50,139 nt of DNA from Bacteroidota bacterium (GCA_018818165.1 JAHISP010000055.1:1-50139), one strand, 5' to 3'. Counted from the stretch's first letter, positions 27,303 to 37,126 are shown. The notes: generated by a model from the sequence alone, not told the origin. Made by a program: numbers and translations.

Positions 27303-27962
27303 CTATAAAATAACACCCCATTCCATAACGTAAAAACCCTCTCGTTTTCCAGTTTCAATTTTTGGTTCAGTTAATTTTATATCGTTTTTATATCGTCCTT
27401 TTATGTAATAAAATAGGCGAAAAATATTATCTGGATTTTGAGAGAAATTTAGAACAATCGTCTTTTCAATATCATAATTATATTGTGGATAAATTTCGTA
27501 ATAATTAGAATCGGTTAATTTAGGAATCCAATAATCAATAAAATCCTTTTTTTCGCTGGCATTAAATCCAGTTAATGATAAATTACTATCAAAAAAAGTG
27601 AATAAATCTTCGCGTTTAATTATCCAACCGTTTTCTTTTTGAAATAAATTAGGAATACTGCATTCATAAAATAAATATCCAAACTCATTATTTATCACTC
27701 CATTTGGTTCAACAGAAACATTCCATCCATTTCCATATTCTGGAATTGATTTAATAATATTTCCACCAACAGGAAACTGGATATTAACAGATAAATTTGT
27801 ATCTGAAGCTGGATAAATATAAATATTTGGTTTATAGGCAACTACATCAGATGTATCTTCACAATTTGGTGGGTTAGGTGGAGTTGGTAAACTATCACAA
27901 CCAGTATGTAAATAGATTAAAAATATTCCAGATAAGAATAACATAACGTATTTAATTTTCAT
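27303..27962 (-). CDS. Lipoprotein with KPNIYIYP motif, function unknown
   Basis: 219 residues. Lipoprotein signal with lipobox IYLHTGC (Cys near residue 22), a Pro-rich linker (PTPPNPPN), then a core beginning AYKPNIYIYPASD and containing GNGWNVSVEPNG and YLFYEC, and ending in GKREGFYVMEWGVIL. This pattern (KPxIYLYP, then GW.V.A.P.G, then YLFWE) recurs in uncharacterised secreted proteins of Bacteroidota and Firmicutes; I know of no assigned function. Monocistronic, convergent with the epimerase gene and divergent from the GH9 gene. Confidence 0.82.
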   Translation of the reverse strand: MKIKYVMLFLSGIFLIYLHTGCDSLPTPPNPPNCEDTSDVVAYKPNIYIYPASDTNLSVNIQFPVGGNIIKSIPEYGNGWNVSVEPNGVINNEFGYLFYECSIPNLFQKENGWIIKREDLFTFFDSNLSLTGFNASEKKDFIDYWIPKLTDSNYYEIYPQYNYDIEKTIVLNFSQNPDNIFRLFYYIKGRYKNDIKLTEPKIETGKREGFYVMEWGVIL

Positions 27963-28138
27963 AAGTTACCTCAAAAAAATGTTTTCGTTTAAAGAAAATA
28001 GTTGAGTGAAATACTCTGCCAGCCCAAACCTACAAAAAGTTTTATTAAATGAATATGTAAAAATTTGGGCAAAATTATTTCTAATTTTTGACTTTAATCT
28101 TATTCTTTATATCTTTAATTTCATAAAAATGGAATTCG

Positions 28139-29773
28139 ATGAAACATCTTTTAATAATATTGTTGTTAATTACTTCAAATCTATTTGCAAAAAGTGAAAT
28201 ATTTATTAGACTATCCCAAGTTGGATTTTTGCCAAATGATATTAAATCTGGAATAATTCTTTCTAATATTCAGCTAAAGGGTTCTAATTTTAAAATATAT
28301 AATACATCCGATAACACTTTTGAGTATGAAGGTGTAATTGAAGAAAGCGAAGGGGAATTTGGAAATTTCAAATATTCCTATAAGTTCTTTTTTTCAAAAT
28401 TGAATAAATTAGGAAAATTTAGAATTAACATAAAATCATATCAGTCGTTTGAATTTGAAATAGGAAATGCAATTTATTCGCCAGTAGTTAAAGAGTTGAT
28501 GCGATTTTTCCCTATTCAAAGATGTGGTTATACAAACCCAGTTGGACATGAAGTATGTCACATTGCTGATGCAACAAGCATAATTGATGGCGACAAAACG
28601 CTAAATAAAACTATTGATGTTACAGGTGGCTGGCATGATGCTGGCGATTATGTGAAATTTTTAAATACAACTGCTTTAACTACTTATACTTTACTTTTTG
28701 CTTATGATTTTGATGAGGTAAAATTTGGATTTGATTATGATAAAAATAATGTCCCAGACATTTTAGAAGAAGCAAAAGTGGGTCTTGACTGGATGCTTAG
28801 AGCTCAAACTGACGATAATCGATTCATAACTCAAGTCCAAAATTTGCAAGATCACACTGTAGGTTGGCGATTACCTGAGAATGATTCGCTCACTTTTAAT
28901 AGACCAGCGTATATTGGAATTGGTAAAAATCTTATTGGAATTTATTCTGCAACTATGGCATTAGCAAGTAGAATATGGAAAGAAAAATTTTGTAATGTTG
29001 AATTTTCTGAAGAATGCTTAAATGTTTCTGAAAAATATTACAATTTAAAAGATTCTGTACCAGATGTAGATAGTTCAGGAACTGGTCAATATCTTGATTC
29101 TAATTATGAAGGTAAATTGGCGTTAGCTGCTATTGAATTGTATATATCAACGAAAAATAGAAGTTATCTTAAAGATGCAAAAAAATGTGGAATTTTAGCA
29201 GGGGCAGAATATTGGTGGAGTTATGGAAATATTTCAACTTTTGCCCATTATAGACTTGCAAAATATGATAGACATTTTGTTGAAATAATTAAACTAAGTT
29301 TAAACACATTTAACAAAACAAGAAATTCAAAATTATTTGGAGAATCAGTTTCACTTGGTTGGGGTTCAAATTTTACTCAAATTGGAACTGCAATTCAAGC
29401 AATACTCTATGAAGATATTTCGCATAATAATGAGTTTGATTCCCTAAAAATTTCGGTTAGAGATTATCTTTTAGGTAAAAATCAGTGGGGAATTAGTTTT
29501 ATTTCAAATATTGGTACAAATTATTCAAAAAACTTACATCATCAAGTTAGTTTTAAGAATAAAATAATTCTTCCAGGTGGGTTTGCTGCTGGACCAATTT
29601 TGAAAAATTCTATTAAACAATATAATCTTCCTTTTGCCCAAAGAGATAGATTTGCAAAATTTCAGACTGATTCAGCATATTATAGAGATGACAGAATGGA
29701 CTATGTTTCAAACGAACCTACAATTATTAGTAATGCAATGGCAATATTTTTATTCGGATATTTTATCTATTGA
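28139..29773 (+). CDS. Glycoside hydrolase family 9 (cellulase-type) with N-terminal Ig-like domain
   Basis: 544 residues: signal peptide (about 1-17), E-set/Ig-like domain typical of GH9 (about 20-105; RLSQVGFLPNDIK), and an (alpha/alpha)6 catalytic domain. GGWHDAGDYVKF carries the nucleophile-activating Asp pair and YVSNEPTIISNAMA carries the catalytic acid Glu; both are intact. Expected to cut beta-1,4-glucan or a similar beta-glycan outside the inner membrane. It sits 142 bp ahead of a polysaccharide-export locus on the same strand, so it may trim the exported polymer like BcsZ in cellulose operons, or feed on plant or algal glucan (inference). ATG with weak GGAA site. Confidence 0.93.
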   Translation: MKHLLIILLLITSNLFAKSEIFIRLSQVGFLPNDIKSGIILSNIQLKGSNFKIYNTSDNTFEYEGVIEESEGEFGNFKYSYKFFFSKLNKLGKFRINIKSYQSFEFEIGNAIYSPVVKELMRFFPIQRCGYTNPVGHEVCHIADATSIIDGDKTLNKTIDVTGGWHDAGDYVKFLNTTALTTYTLLFAYDFDEVKFGFDYDKNNVPDILEEAKVGLDWMLRAQTDDNRFITQVQNLQDHTVGWRLPENDSLTFNRPAYIGIGKNLIGIYSATMALASRIWKEKFCNVEFSEECLNVSEKYYNLKDSVPDVDSSGTGQYLDSNYEGKLALAAIELYISTKNRSYLKDAKKCGILAGAEYWWSYGNISTFAHYRLAKYDRHFVEIIKLSLNTFNKTRNSKLFGESVSLGWGSNFTQIGTAIQAILYEDISHNNEFDSLKISVRDYLLGKNQWGISFISNIGTNYSKNLHHQVSFKNKIILPGGFAAGPILKNSIKQYNLPFAQRDRFAKFQTDSAYYRDDRMDYVSNEPTIISNAMAIFLFGYFIY

Positions 29774-29915
29774 GACAAAAAAATGAATATATTCTCATTA
29801 TGAAACATAAAATTTATTATTCACTCTGTTATATGCCCTAAATAAAGTATTTTTACGGCATGAATATTGTTTAATAACTTTAACTATAATATGTATTTGA
29901 GGATTAATAAAAACC

Positions 29916-31196
29916 ATGAATAATGGAGTAAATTTAATAAAATCGGGTTTTGCTTTAATAGAGCAAAAATGGGGTGGTGTTTACAGAGGTGGCAGTTACC
30001 TTGTTGTTGGTCCCCGGAAATCTGGTAGAACCCTTTTAAGTCTTCAGTTTGCGTTAGAGTCCGCCGAGGAAAATGAAACATGTGTTTATTTTACTACTAT
30101 GCGTCCTCGCGATTTAATGATTCATTCTGCCTCATTAAATATTGATTTACAAAAATACATGAACAAAAATAAAATTATTGTTGTTAGAGTTACACCACCT
30201 AATGATATTTATGACATGTACAACCCTGATGATTTTTTGATTGAGTATATGAATGATATTATTACTGTTGTAAGCCAATATAAACCTTCCAGATTAGTCT
30301 TTGATGAATTAACACCATATATCGGATTCCGAAATATGGATCTTTTAGACGATGTTTTTGCACATCTTCTTGAAACAATTGAAGAAAAAAATATTACAAG
30401 TATGTTTATTGTTGGTGAACCAGCAACTCAAAAAACAGAACAAATAATAAATATTTTAAAAGATAATGTTACTGGAGTTATTAGTCTACACAAAATAAGC
30501 GAAAAAATTCATGGTAAATACCATGGTGGCATTGTTTGTATAACACCTAATGTTGGGCACACAGAAGGGGAGTTTGAATCTGAATTTTGGATTGAGCCTA
30601 AAATTGGGGTTTTGGTGCCACCATCCGAAAAAAAAGAAATGATTGTTCCTGAAAAAATTGATGACTTAAATAAAGAAGTTTCAAAATTAACAGAAGAAAA
30701 TAACACTGATGTTACATTTCAACTTAATTCTGAAGAAAAAGATATTCAACTTTCCAATCTTTATAGTTATAACGATTTTCAATTAATATTAAATAATCAA
30801 ATTGCACTTTTCCAAAGTACTGGGCAAAAATTTAATTTTATTGCTTTTAAGTTAGATCAAACTGCTCATGTTCAAGGTTTGCTTTCAATTAACCAGCTTA
30901 AAAATGCAATAGGATTATCAATTAGCAAGAGAGATAAATTTTGTGTTGTTGATAATAATATTATGCTTTTATTAATTAGAAGCACCGTTGAACACAAAAA
31001 AGATATTTTTAGTACTATTAAAACTCACCTTCCGAGCATTGACCCGAAATATTTAGAAGCAATTTCAAAATTTATATTTGGAACTGAATTTGAACTAGAT
31101 GATTCAATTACAAATGCTGAAACTTTATTAACGCCAGTAACTAATAACGATAACAAATTAAAATATATTTCGTTTAATCAATTCATTCAAAAATGA
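29916..31196 (+). CDS. KaiC/RAD55-like protein with degenerate ATPase motifs and a GGDEF-like C-terminal region
   Basis: 426 residues. Residues 1-235 follow the KaiC/RAD55 RecA-like fold: VVGPRKSGRTLLSLQFA at the P-loop (Arg38 where the invariant Lys should be), YFTTMRPRDLMIHSA where KaiC has its catalytic Glu pair, and Walker B RLVFDELTPYIG. After an acidic linker, residues about 275-400 resemble a GGDEF fold by predicted strand order, but the signature loop reads CVVDNNIMLLLI, so no cyclase activity is expected. The GGDEF-like call is tentative. Soluble, no signal peptide. The stop overlaps the start of the TPR-barrel gene by 4 bp, tying it to the export locus; a nucleotide or c-di-GMP-type control role is an inference. 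Confidence 0.75.
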   Translation: MNNGVNLIKSGFALIEQKWGGVYRGGSYLVVGPRKSGRTLLSLQFALESAEENETCVYFTTMRPRDLMIHSASLNIDLQKYMNKNKIIVVRVTPPNDIYDMYNPDDFLIEYMNDIITVVSQYKPSRLVFDELTPYIGFRNMDLLDDVFAHLLETIEEKNITSMFIVGEPATQKTEQIINILKDNVTGVISLHKISEKIHGKYHGGIVCITPNVGHTEGEFESEFWIEPKIGVLVPPSEKKEMIVPEKIDDLNKEVSKLTEENNTDVTFQLNSEEKDIQLSNLYSYNDFQLILNNQIALFQSTGQKFNFIAFKLDQTAHVQGLLSINQLKNAIGLSISKRDKFCVVDNNIMLLLIRSTVEHKKDIFSTIKTHLPSIDPKYLEAISKFIFGTEFELDDSITNAETLLTPVTNNDNKLKYISFNQFIQK

Positions 31197-34100
31197 GTTT
31201 CCCCATTAAAATAGCAATATTTATATTATTATTTGTTTCTTCGGTTTATGCTCAAAAAAATTCCTTTGAAGCAATGAAACGACAAGGTATTATCCATATG
31301 GAAAATGGGAAATATGGTGAAGCAATTGATTTATTTAACAAATATATTACAGCTAATCCACAAGAAGCAGAGGGGTATAATTTAAGAGCACTTTCCTATG
31401 AAAAACGAAAAATTTACGAATATGCTGTGCTTGATTTTAGAAGAGCAATAAATTTAACACCTAATAACAGCGAATATAAAGAAAATTTAAATAGAGTAAT
31501 TTCTATTTGGTATCCTATCCTTTATAAAAAAATAGAAGGGCACAAAAGAGAAATTGCAATTGATCCATTGTCAGCCTTTGATTATCTAGAAATAGGAAAA
31601 TCTTATAGGTGGTTAGAGGAATGGAAATTAGCTGAATTATGGTATGATAAATATTTAGCTTTAGATGATGATGCTTCTCCAGATGAAATTATCAGATATT
31701 CAATAATTCTAGCAAAAACTGGTTCAATTAAAAAAGGTGAGCGTGTTCTTAAAAAATGGGTTGATAGATATCCTGATGATTGGAGGCTTTGGAGTAGATA
31801 TGGTTATTTTACTCTTTGGTTAGGAAATAGAGATAATGCCGCTAATGCTTTTAGAAGTTCATTAAGTTTTAAGCCGTTTTTTAAGGAAGCACAAGATGGA
31901 TTAGATATTGCAACTGAAAAAGGCTATATGGTTAAAAATGAACCAAGGGCTTATGATAGGGAATATCCGATTGATGCTAAGTATAAAAAACTCAATAAGA
32001 ATCCAGGAAATTCTGAAACTCGCTTTGAATTGGTTGGGTTATTAATTGAAGCTAATAGAATTGAGGAAGCAAGAGAGCAATTAAATATTCTCAAATCAGA
32101 TTATGAAAATACCGACGAATATAAAGAATTAGAAGCAAGATTAACTCCATTAATGGTAGAAAAATATACATCTTTACTTGAAGAAAGTTTAGCTAAGTTA
32201 AAGCAAGATCCAAACGATAAAACTATTGTTAAAAACGTAGCCGATTACTTTGTAAGGTTACAAAAATATGATGAAGCAAATGAAATAATGCAAGAATATC
32301 TTGCTCTTCAGCCAAATGATTATGAAATGAAAGAATATTATGCTGATATACTTGCTTATTCTGGTGACTTTGACGGTGCGGCAAAAATATTGTTAGAATT
32401 AATTGAAAATGGATACTCTTCAAATGAAATAATTCAAAAAGCAGCTAGTTATTATGGAAATGACTTTGATTATGATAGTTCAATTAATGTAATTGAAAAT
32501 TACATTAAAGATAAGCCAATAGAGTCAATAAAAGATATGAAATTCCAATTAGCACAATATTATGCTTGGAACTATCAATGGGATGATGCACGAGACCAAG
32601 TTGATGAACTTTTGGAAGTATATCCTAATAACAACAAATATAAATTGTTTGCTTCGCAGCTTATTGTCTGGACTGTGGATGATTCTGAGTTTGAAACTGC
32701 AGAGGTTAATTTTAAAGATGTTCTACTTGAAGATCCAAATAGTCTTGAAGGGTTGCTTGGTTTAGCAACAATTTACTCTTGGAAAAGGGATTATCCAACT
32801 GCAAAACAATATATTGATACTGTAAAAAAACTATATCCAGATAATTCTGAAATTACAACGGTTGAAAGTTTTTATAATGCACAATTATCTTTGGAAGATG
32901 GAAGAAAAAGATTAGAAAAACGTGCTGAAATTGGTAAGCTTGTGGCTGCAGAAGATTATAACGGCGCCTTGGAGCTTTTTTTAGAATATTTTGATATGGA
33001 TCCGGAACCTTCACCACAAGTTTATAAAGAATATGCTCAAATTAATATTGCTGCCGAAAGATATGATACAGCAATAGAAACATATGATAATCTTTTGGCT
33101 AATGAATATGATGAACAGATTGCATATGAACGAGCAAGTGCATATTTGTGGAAAGGGGATTCATTAAATGCTTTAAACCAATTTCTAGAATTATCAAAAA
33201 ATAATCCCGAAAACTATGATTTTAAACTAGGATTAGCAGAATCTTATATAATGAATCAAGAATATGGAAATGCCGACGATGTTTATGACGAACTATTAGA
33301 CATTGTCCAAGATACAGTTCAAGAAAATTATATTATACGAAGAAAAGATATGCTGCCAATGTATGGTATTTCGGCTGGATTAAATTCCGCTTTTCAATAT
33401 ATGATTCCTCAGAATATAAGCTTTGTGCCAATGTTTACATTTTATGACGATAATCAAGAATTAACTTATTACCAATATGGCTTACGAGCAGAGATTGGTC
33501 TTTTTAGATATTTCACAGTTGGTGGCACATGGTTACGAACAGATATTTTTTCGCTAACAAATAATCAAACACTAACTGAGCTATCAGGGCAATTATATTT
33601 TCATCCATTTACAAATTTTGCAATTGGTGGAAGTTTAGGAAGACTTAATATTGAAAGAGAAATTAAAAAGAATATAGGTTCACTTGAAGCTCGCTGGTAT
33701 TCTAGCGATTTAATATTAAGCGTTGGGTATAAAGACACAGATGCACGACTTGTTCTTTTTTCACCTAAACTTATAAATATTAGTGCTGACATTTATTTAT
33801 ATTATTTTTCTGGAAATTATCGATATAAAAACAAATACAAATTCTTGTTGTTTTACCAATATTTTAATATATCGGATGGAAATCTTGCTAACGATTTTAG
33901 ATTTAGATTAGGCAAGGCATTTCAAGAAAACATATTTTGGGGTTATGAATATTTCTTTTCTGATTTTGGTTTTAGTTCAGTTACTTATTACTCGCCACAA
34001 GAATTTAGTACTCATTCCATTTGGCTTGATTACGAGTACAAAAAAGTTAAAAATTTAGATTTAATTTTTGGTGGTGAAATTGGTTATGCTCCTTCAGTTG

Positions 34101-34255
34101 ATTTTATAGTTGGAAACATTTATGCTGATGCCAGTTATAAAGTTTTAGAAAATCTCTTAATAAACGGAAGAGCTACTTATGGTAATTCTTATAGGTTCAA
34201 TAGCAGTTATCAATTTATCTCAATATTTATCTCAGCATATTGGAGTATCTGGTAA
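31193..34255 (+). CDS. TPR-repeat protein with C-terminal outer-membrane beta-barrel (PgaA/BcsC/YaiO-like export protein)
   Basis: 1020 residues: signal peptide (about 1-20, ending VYAQ), a long superhelix of TPR repeats (about 25-700; e.g. EAIDLFNKYITANPQEAEGY, YDEANEIMQEYLALQPND), then about 300 residues of alternating amphipathic strands ending FISAYWSIW, with an aromatic C-terminus as in outer-membrane barrels. The layout matches export porins of synthase-dependent polysaccharide systems (PgaA, BcsC, AlgK/E) and the YaiO family. It should guide the polymer through the periplasm and across the outer membrane (inference). Overlaps the KaiC-like gene by 4 bp; SGNH gene follows 70 bp on. Confidence 0.85.
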   Translation: MSFPIKIAIFILLFVSSVYAQKNSFEAMKRQGIIHMENGKYGEAIDLFNKYITANPQEAEGYNLRALSYEKRKIYEYAVLDFRRAINLTPNNSEYKENLNRVISIWYPILYKKIEGHKREIAIDPLSAFDYLEIGKSYRWLEEWKLAELWYDKYLALDDDASPDEIIRYSIILAKTGSIKKGERVLKKWVDRYPDDWRLWSRYGYFTLWLGNRDNAANAFRSSLSFKPFFKEAQDGLDIATEKGYMVKNEPRAYDREYPIDAKYKKLNKNPGNSETRFELVGLLIEANRIEEAREQLNILKSDYENTDEYKELEARLTPLMVEKYTSLLEESLAKLKQDPNDKTIVKNVADYFVRLQKYDEANEIMQEYLALQPNDYEMKEYYADILAYSGDFDGAAKILLELIENGYSSNEIIQKAASYYGNDFDYDSSINVIENYIKDKPIESIKDMKFQLAQYYAWNYQWDDARDQVDELLEVYPNNNKYKLFASQLIVWTVDDSEFETAEVNFKDVLLEDPNSLEGLLGLATIYSWKRDYPTAKQYIDTVKKLYPDNSEITTVESFYNAQLSLEDGRKRLEKRAEIGKLVAAEDYNGALELFLEYFDMDPEPSPQVYKEYAQINIAAERYDTAIETYDNLLANEYDEQIAYERASAYLWKGDSLNALNQFLELSKNNPENYDFKLGLAESYIMNQEYGNADDVYDELLDIVQDTVQENYIIRRKDMLPMYGISAGLNSAFQYMIPQNISFVPMFTFYDDNQELTYYQYGLRAEIGLFRYFTVGGTWLRTDIFSLTNNQTLTELSGQLYFHPFTNFAIGGSLGRLNIEREIKKNIGSLEARWYSSDLILSVGYKDTDARLVLFSPKLINISADIYLYYFSGNYRYKNKYKFLLFYQYFNISDGNLANDFRFRLGKAFQENIFWGYEYFFSDFGFSSVTYYSPQEFSTHSIWLDYEYKKVKNLDLIFGGEIGYAPSVDFIVGNIYADASYKVLENLLINGRATYGNSYRFNSSYQFISIFISAYWSIW

Positions 34256-34325
34256 AATCTATTATATTGTATTTTAGTTTTTTAGTATTTAATTATTCAC
34301 AAATAAATTAGAAAGTAGATGTAAA

Positions 34326-35543
34326 ATGAATATATTGAGTAAAATTTCCTTAATTATAGTAACAAATTTCTTTGTGCTTAATTTTTCAATCTCTTATGCT
34401 TTGCCACCTGCAAAATCTGGAGATTCAATTGGTAATCGAGTACCAATAACTGGAGATATTCAGCAATTAAAATATTTTTTTAATGCCTTAGAAAAAACAA
34501 ATTCCGAGAAAATTAGAATTGCACATTTTGGTGATTCAATTATTTGGGGTGATGTAATTTCGGATAATTTGCGAGTTAATTTGCAAAAAAAATATGGTGG
34601 TCATGGTATTGGATTTATATCAATTTGTAATGATGATTTAGCAGCTAGAAAAACAATTGCTCATGAATTTTCTGACGATTGGGATTGGGCTTCTGTTTTT
34701 ACAAAAAATAGGGATAGGTATCCAATTGGAATTGCAGGAACTGTTGCAAAAGCTTCTTCAAAAAGTACTGTTTCTTATAAAACCAATAATAATTCACCAG
34801 CTGCAAACTCATTTTCAGATGCAACTTTGTTTTATTCAAATGCAAATTCAAATTCTTCAGTCAGCTTCAAAATTAACAATGAAGTTGCTAACAATACTAG
34901 TCTATCTGGTGGTAAAAGTTTAAATAAAACAGAATTAAACTTTAAAAAAGATGTTAAAGAGATTGAACTAGAATTTAGCCAATGCAAAGATGCATATTTT
35001 TATGGAATCACCTTAGATTCTGGGAATGGAGTATATGTTGATAATTTCCCATTTAGAGGCAACTCTGGTGTTTCAATGCGTGATTTGGATGATGATTTAT
35101 TAGCTGGATTTTCAAAAGAACTTAATTATAAATTAATTATACTTCAGTTTGGAGTTAATATTGCAGCTTCTGGAAACATTAAATACAAGTGGTATTCAAA
35201 CATGATGCTACATGTAATTAAAAAGCTAAAAAAGTATTTTCCAGGGACATCAATTTTGATGATTTCACCTGGCGATTTAGGACAAAAACAAGGTAGAAAA
35301 ATTATAACTCATCCCGAAATTGAAAAATTTGTTAAGGTTCAAGAGGAGATTGCTAATACAGGAGGGGTCGCATTTTGGAATATGTTTGAAGCTATGGGTG
35401 GTGAAAATTCAATTGCAAATTGGGTTGAAGCTACTCCGCCATTAGCTTTTAAAGACTTTTGCCATCTTACAGGTGAAGGTGGTGAGATAATATCAGATAA
35501 ATTAGTTGTAGCGTTAATGGAAATTAAATCAAAGATAAAGTGA
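34326..35543 (+). CDS. Periplasmic SGNH/GDSL-type esterase or acetyltransferase-like protein
   Basis: 405 residues with signal peptide (about 1-26, ending SYA). SGNH blocks: block I IAHFGDSIIWGD with the nucleophile Ser, a Gly-containing block II, block III LQFGVNIAASG (Gly-x-Asn kept), and block V DFCHLTGEG with the Asp-x-x-His pair. A beta-sandwich-like insert (about 140-240) lies between blocks I and III, as in peptidoglycan or polysaccharide O-acetyl esterases of the Ape/PatB kind. Likely adds or removes O-acetyl groups on the exported glycan (inference from context). A hairpin terminator follows. Confidence 0.82.
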   Translation: MNILSKISLIIVTNFFVLNFSISYALPPAKSGDSIGNRVPITGDIQQLKYFFNALEKTNSEKIRIAHFGDSIIWGDVISDNLRVNLQKKYGGHGIGFISICNDDLAARKTIAHEFSDDWDWASVFTKNRDRYPIGIAGTVAKASSKSTVSYKTNNNSPAANSFSDATLFYSNANSNSSVSFKINNEVANNTSLSGGKSLNKTELNFKKDVKEIELEFSQCKDAYFYGITLDSGNGVYVDNFPFRGNSGVSMRDLDDDLLAGFSKELNYKLIILQFGVNIAASGNIKYKWYSNMMLHVIKKLKKYFPGTSILMISPGDLGQKQGRKIITHPEIEKFVKVQEEIANTGGVAFWNMFEAMGGENSIANWVEATPPLAFKDFCHLTGEGGEIISDKLVVALMEIKSKIK

Positions 35544-35639
35544 TATTAAACTATTAAATTAATTGTGTATCATATTGAGTCATAGTTTGTTAATATAAAT
35601 TAAAAAAATAAAATATCACATAATATTGTGTTAAATTTA

Positions 35640-35680
35640 GCCAATTAAATGTTTATTGATTGGCATTATTTTTGTTCTTT
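35640..35680 (+). terminator. Possible hairpin terminator or attenuator ahead of the synthase gene
   Basis: Stem GCCAAT / ATTGGC, extendable through the AT-rich loop, followed by ATTATTTTTGTTCTTTT. It lies 22 bp before the GT2 gene and may split the export locus into two transcripts. Confidence 0.5.
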
Positions 35681-35701
35681 TATAAAAAAAAGTGTAATTA
35701 A

Positions 35702-37102
35702 ATGACAACTGAAAAAAATCATACATATAAAATTGAATTAGATAATAGAGAAGTTACACCACCTCAAAGAAATGAAAGGTGGGAAAAACTTAGAACTATT
35801 ATCATCTCTGGATTATTGTCAGTATTTTTAATAGCTGTTATTTTTATCACATTACCATTAACCATCCTAACTTGGGAAGGATTAATGGTTTATGCTTCAA
35901 TAGTTGCATTAGTGATTTTTTTGTTTATCCTTCTCTTTAGATACTTTGCAATTTTGTTTTTTGCCTACTTTTATATAACAAAATATACTGTTGAAAGTCA
36001 GTCAAATTATTCACCATTTATTTCTATAATTATACCTGCATATAACGAAGGTATAAATCTTAAAGCTTCTGTAGAATCTCTTCTAAAATTAAATTATTCT
36101 AATTATGAACTAATTATAGTTAATGATGGTTCAAAAGATAATACAAGAGAAGTAGGAGAGGCACTTGTTGGAATGAGAAATGGAAACACTTCAAAAGTAA
36201 AAGTTTCACTAATAAATAAACCAAACGGTGGAAAAGCAAAAGCGTTAAATGCGGGAATTCAATATTCAGAAGCTGAATTTGTAGTTTGCATGGATGGTGA
36301 TTCGGTATTAACACCAAACACGCTAAAAACTGCAGTAAGTCATTTTCAAGACCCTAATGTTGGTGCAGTTGCCGGCAATGTAAAAATTGCAAATAGAAAC
36401 AAATGGCTTACAGATCTTCAAGCATTAGAATATGTTGAAGGTCTAAATTTAGCTCGTTCTGCACAAGGTCATTTACGTATGGTTAATATTATTCCTGGAC
36501 CCATTGGAATGTTTAGAAAAGAAGCTCTTAAAGATGTTGGATTTTATGCAAGCGATACTTTTGCGGAAGATGCAGATCTAACTTTGAAAATATTAGCAGT
36601 AGGTTGGAAAGTTAATTATGAACCTAATGCTCAAGCCCTAACTGAAGCACCTATAAAACTTCACCAATTATTAAAACAAAGATATCGTTGGACTCGTGGT
36701 ATTTTACAAGCTATTAGAAAACATAAGAAACATTTGTTAAATCCTACATTAAATTTTAATAATACCATTGTTCTCTGGGGAATGTTATACGAAGCCTTAA
36801 TATGGCCAGCAATGAATATTTTTGCAAATATATTTTTTATAGCTGTTGCTTTGTTAAACGGTATGTCAAGTTTAATATTTTATTGGTGGATAAGCATTGC
36901 ACTCTTGGATTTTATGTCCGCAGTATATTGTATTGCGGTTGAAAAGGAAGAATTTAGGCTTGTACCTTGGGCTTTAGTTTATAGAATGGTTTTTGTACTT
37001 GTTATAGATATTACAAAAGCAATGGCAACCGTTGAAGAATTTTTAGGCTTTGAAATGGAATGGGGCCATTTAGAAAGAAGTGGAATTGCAAATAAAAAAT
37101 AA
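35702..37102 (+). CDS. Processive GT2 family polysaccharide synthase
   Basis: 466-residue inner-membrane glycosyltransferase of the PgaC/hyaluronan synthase/chitin synthase type. Two N-terminal membrane helices (about 31-55 and 62-95), a GT-A domain with IIIPAYNEG, VNDGS (Asp142), CMDGD (DxD at 198-200), TFAED (catalytic base region near 290) and QRYRW (QxxRW at 326-330), then three or more C-terminal helices (about 358-435). QxxRW marks processive synthases that make and extrude beta-linked polymers. No PilZ domain. It heads a tight run of five genes. Sugar specificity cannot be read from the sequence. Confidence 0.93.
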   Translation: MTTEKNHTYKIELDNREVTPPQRNERWEKLRTIIISGLLSVFLIAVIFITLPLTILTWEGLMVYASIVALVIFLFILLFRYFAILFFAYFYITKYTVESQSNYSPFISIIIPAYNEGINLKASVESLLKLNYSNYELIIVNDGSKDNTREVGEALVGMRNGNTSKVKVSLINKPNGGKAKALNAGIQYSEAEFVVCMDGDSVLTPNTLKTAVSHFQDPNVGAVAGNVKIANRNKWLTDLQALEYVEGLNLARSAQGHLRMVNIIPGPIGMFRKEALKDVGFYASDTFAEDADLTLKILAVGWKVNYEPNAQALTEAPIKLHQLLKQRYRWTRGILQAIRKHKKHLLNPTLNFNNTIVLWGMLYEALIWPAMNIFANIFFIAVALLNGMSSLIFYWWISIALLDFMSAVYCIAVEKEEFRLVPWALVYRMVFVLVIDITKAMATVEEFLGFEMEWGHLERSGIANKK

Positions 37103-37126
37103 AAATTTAATATGTGAGGAAAGAAA

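Noticed and set aside
28006-28197. Short plus-strand frame ahead of the GH9 gene
   Set aside because: It overlaps the GH9 signal-peptide region in another frame and has no coding features.
29774-29915. Weak inverted repeats (TGAGA...TCTCA; ATGCC...GGCAT) as a terminator behind GH9
   Set aside because: Stems are about 5 bp with long loops and no T run.
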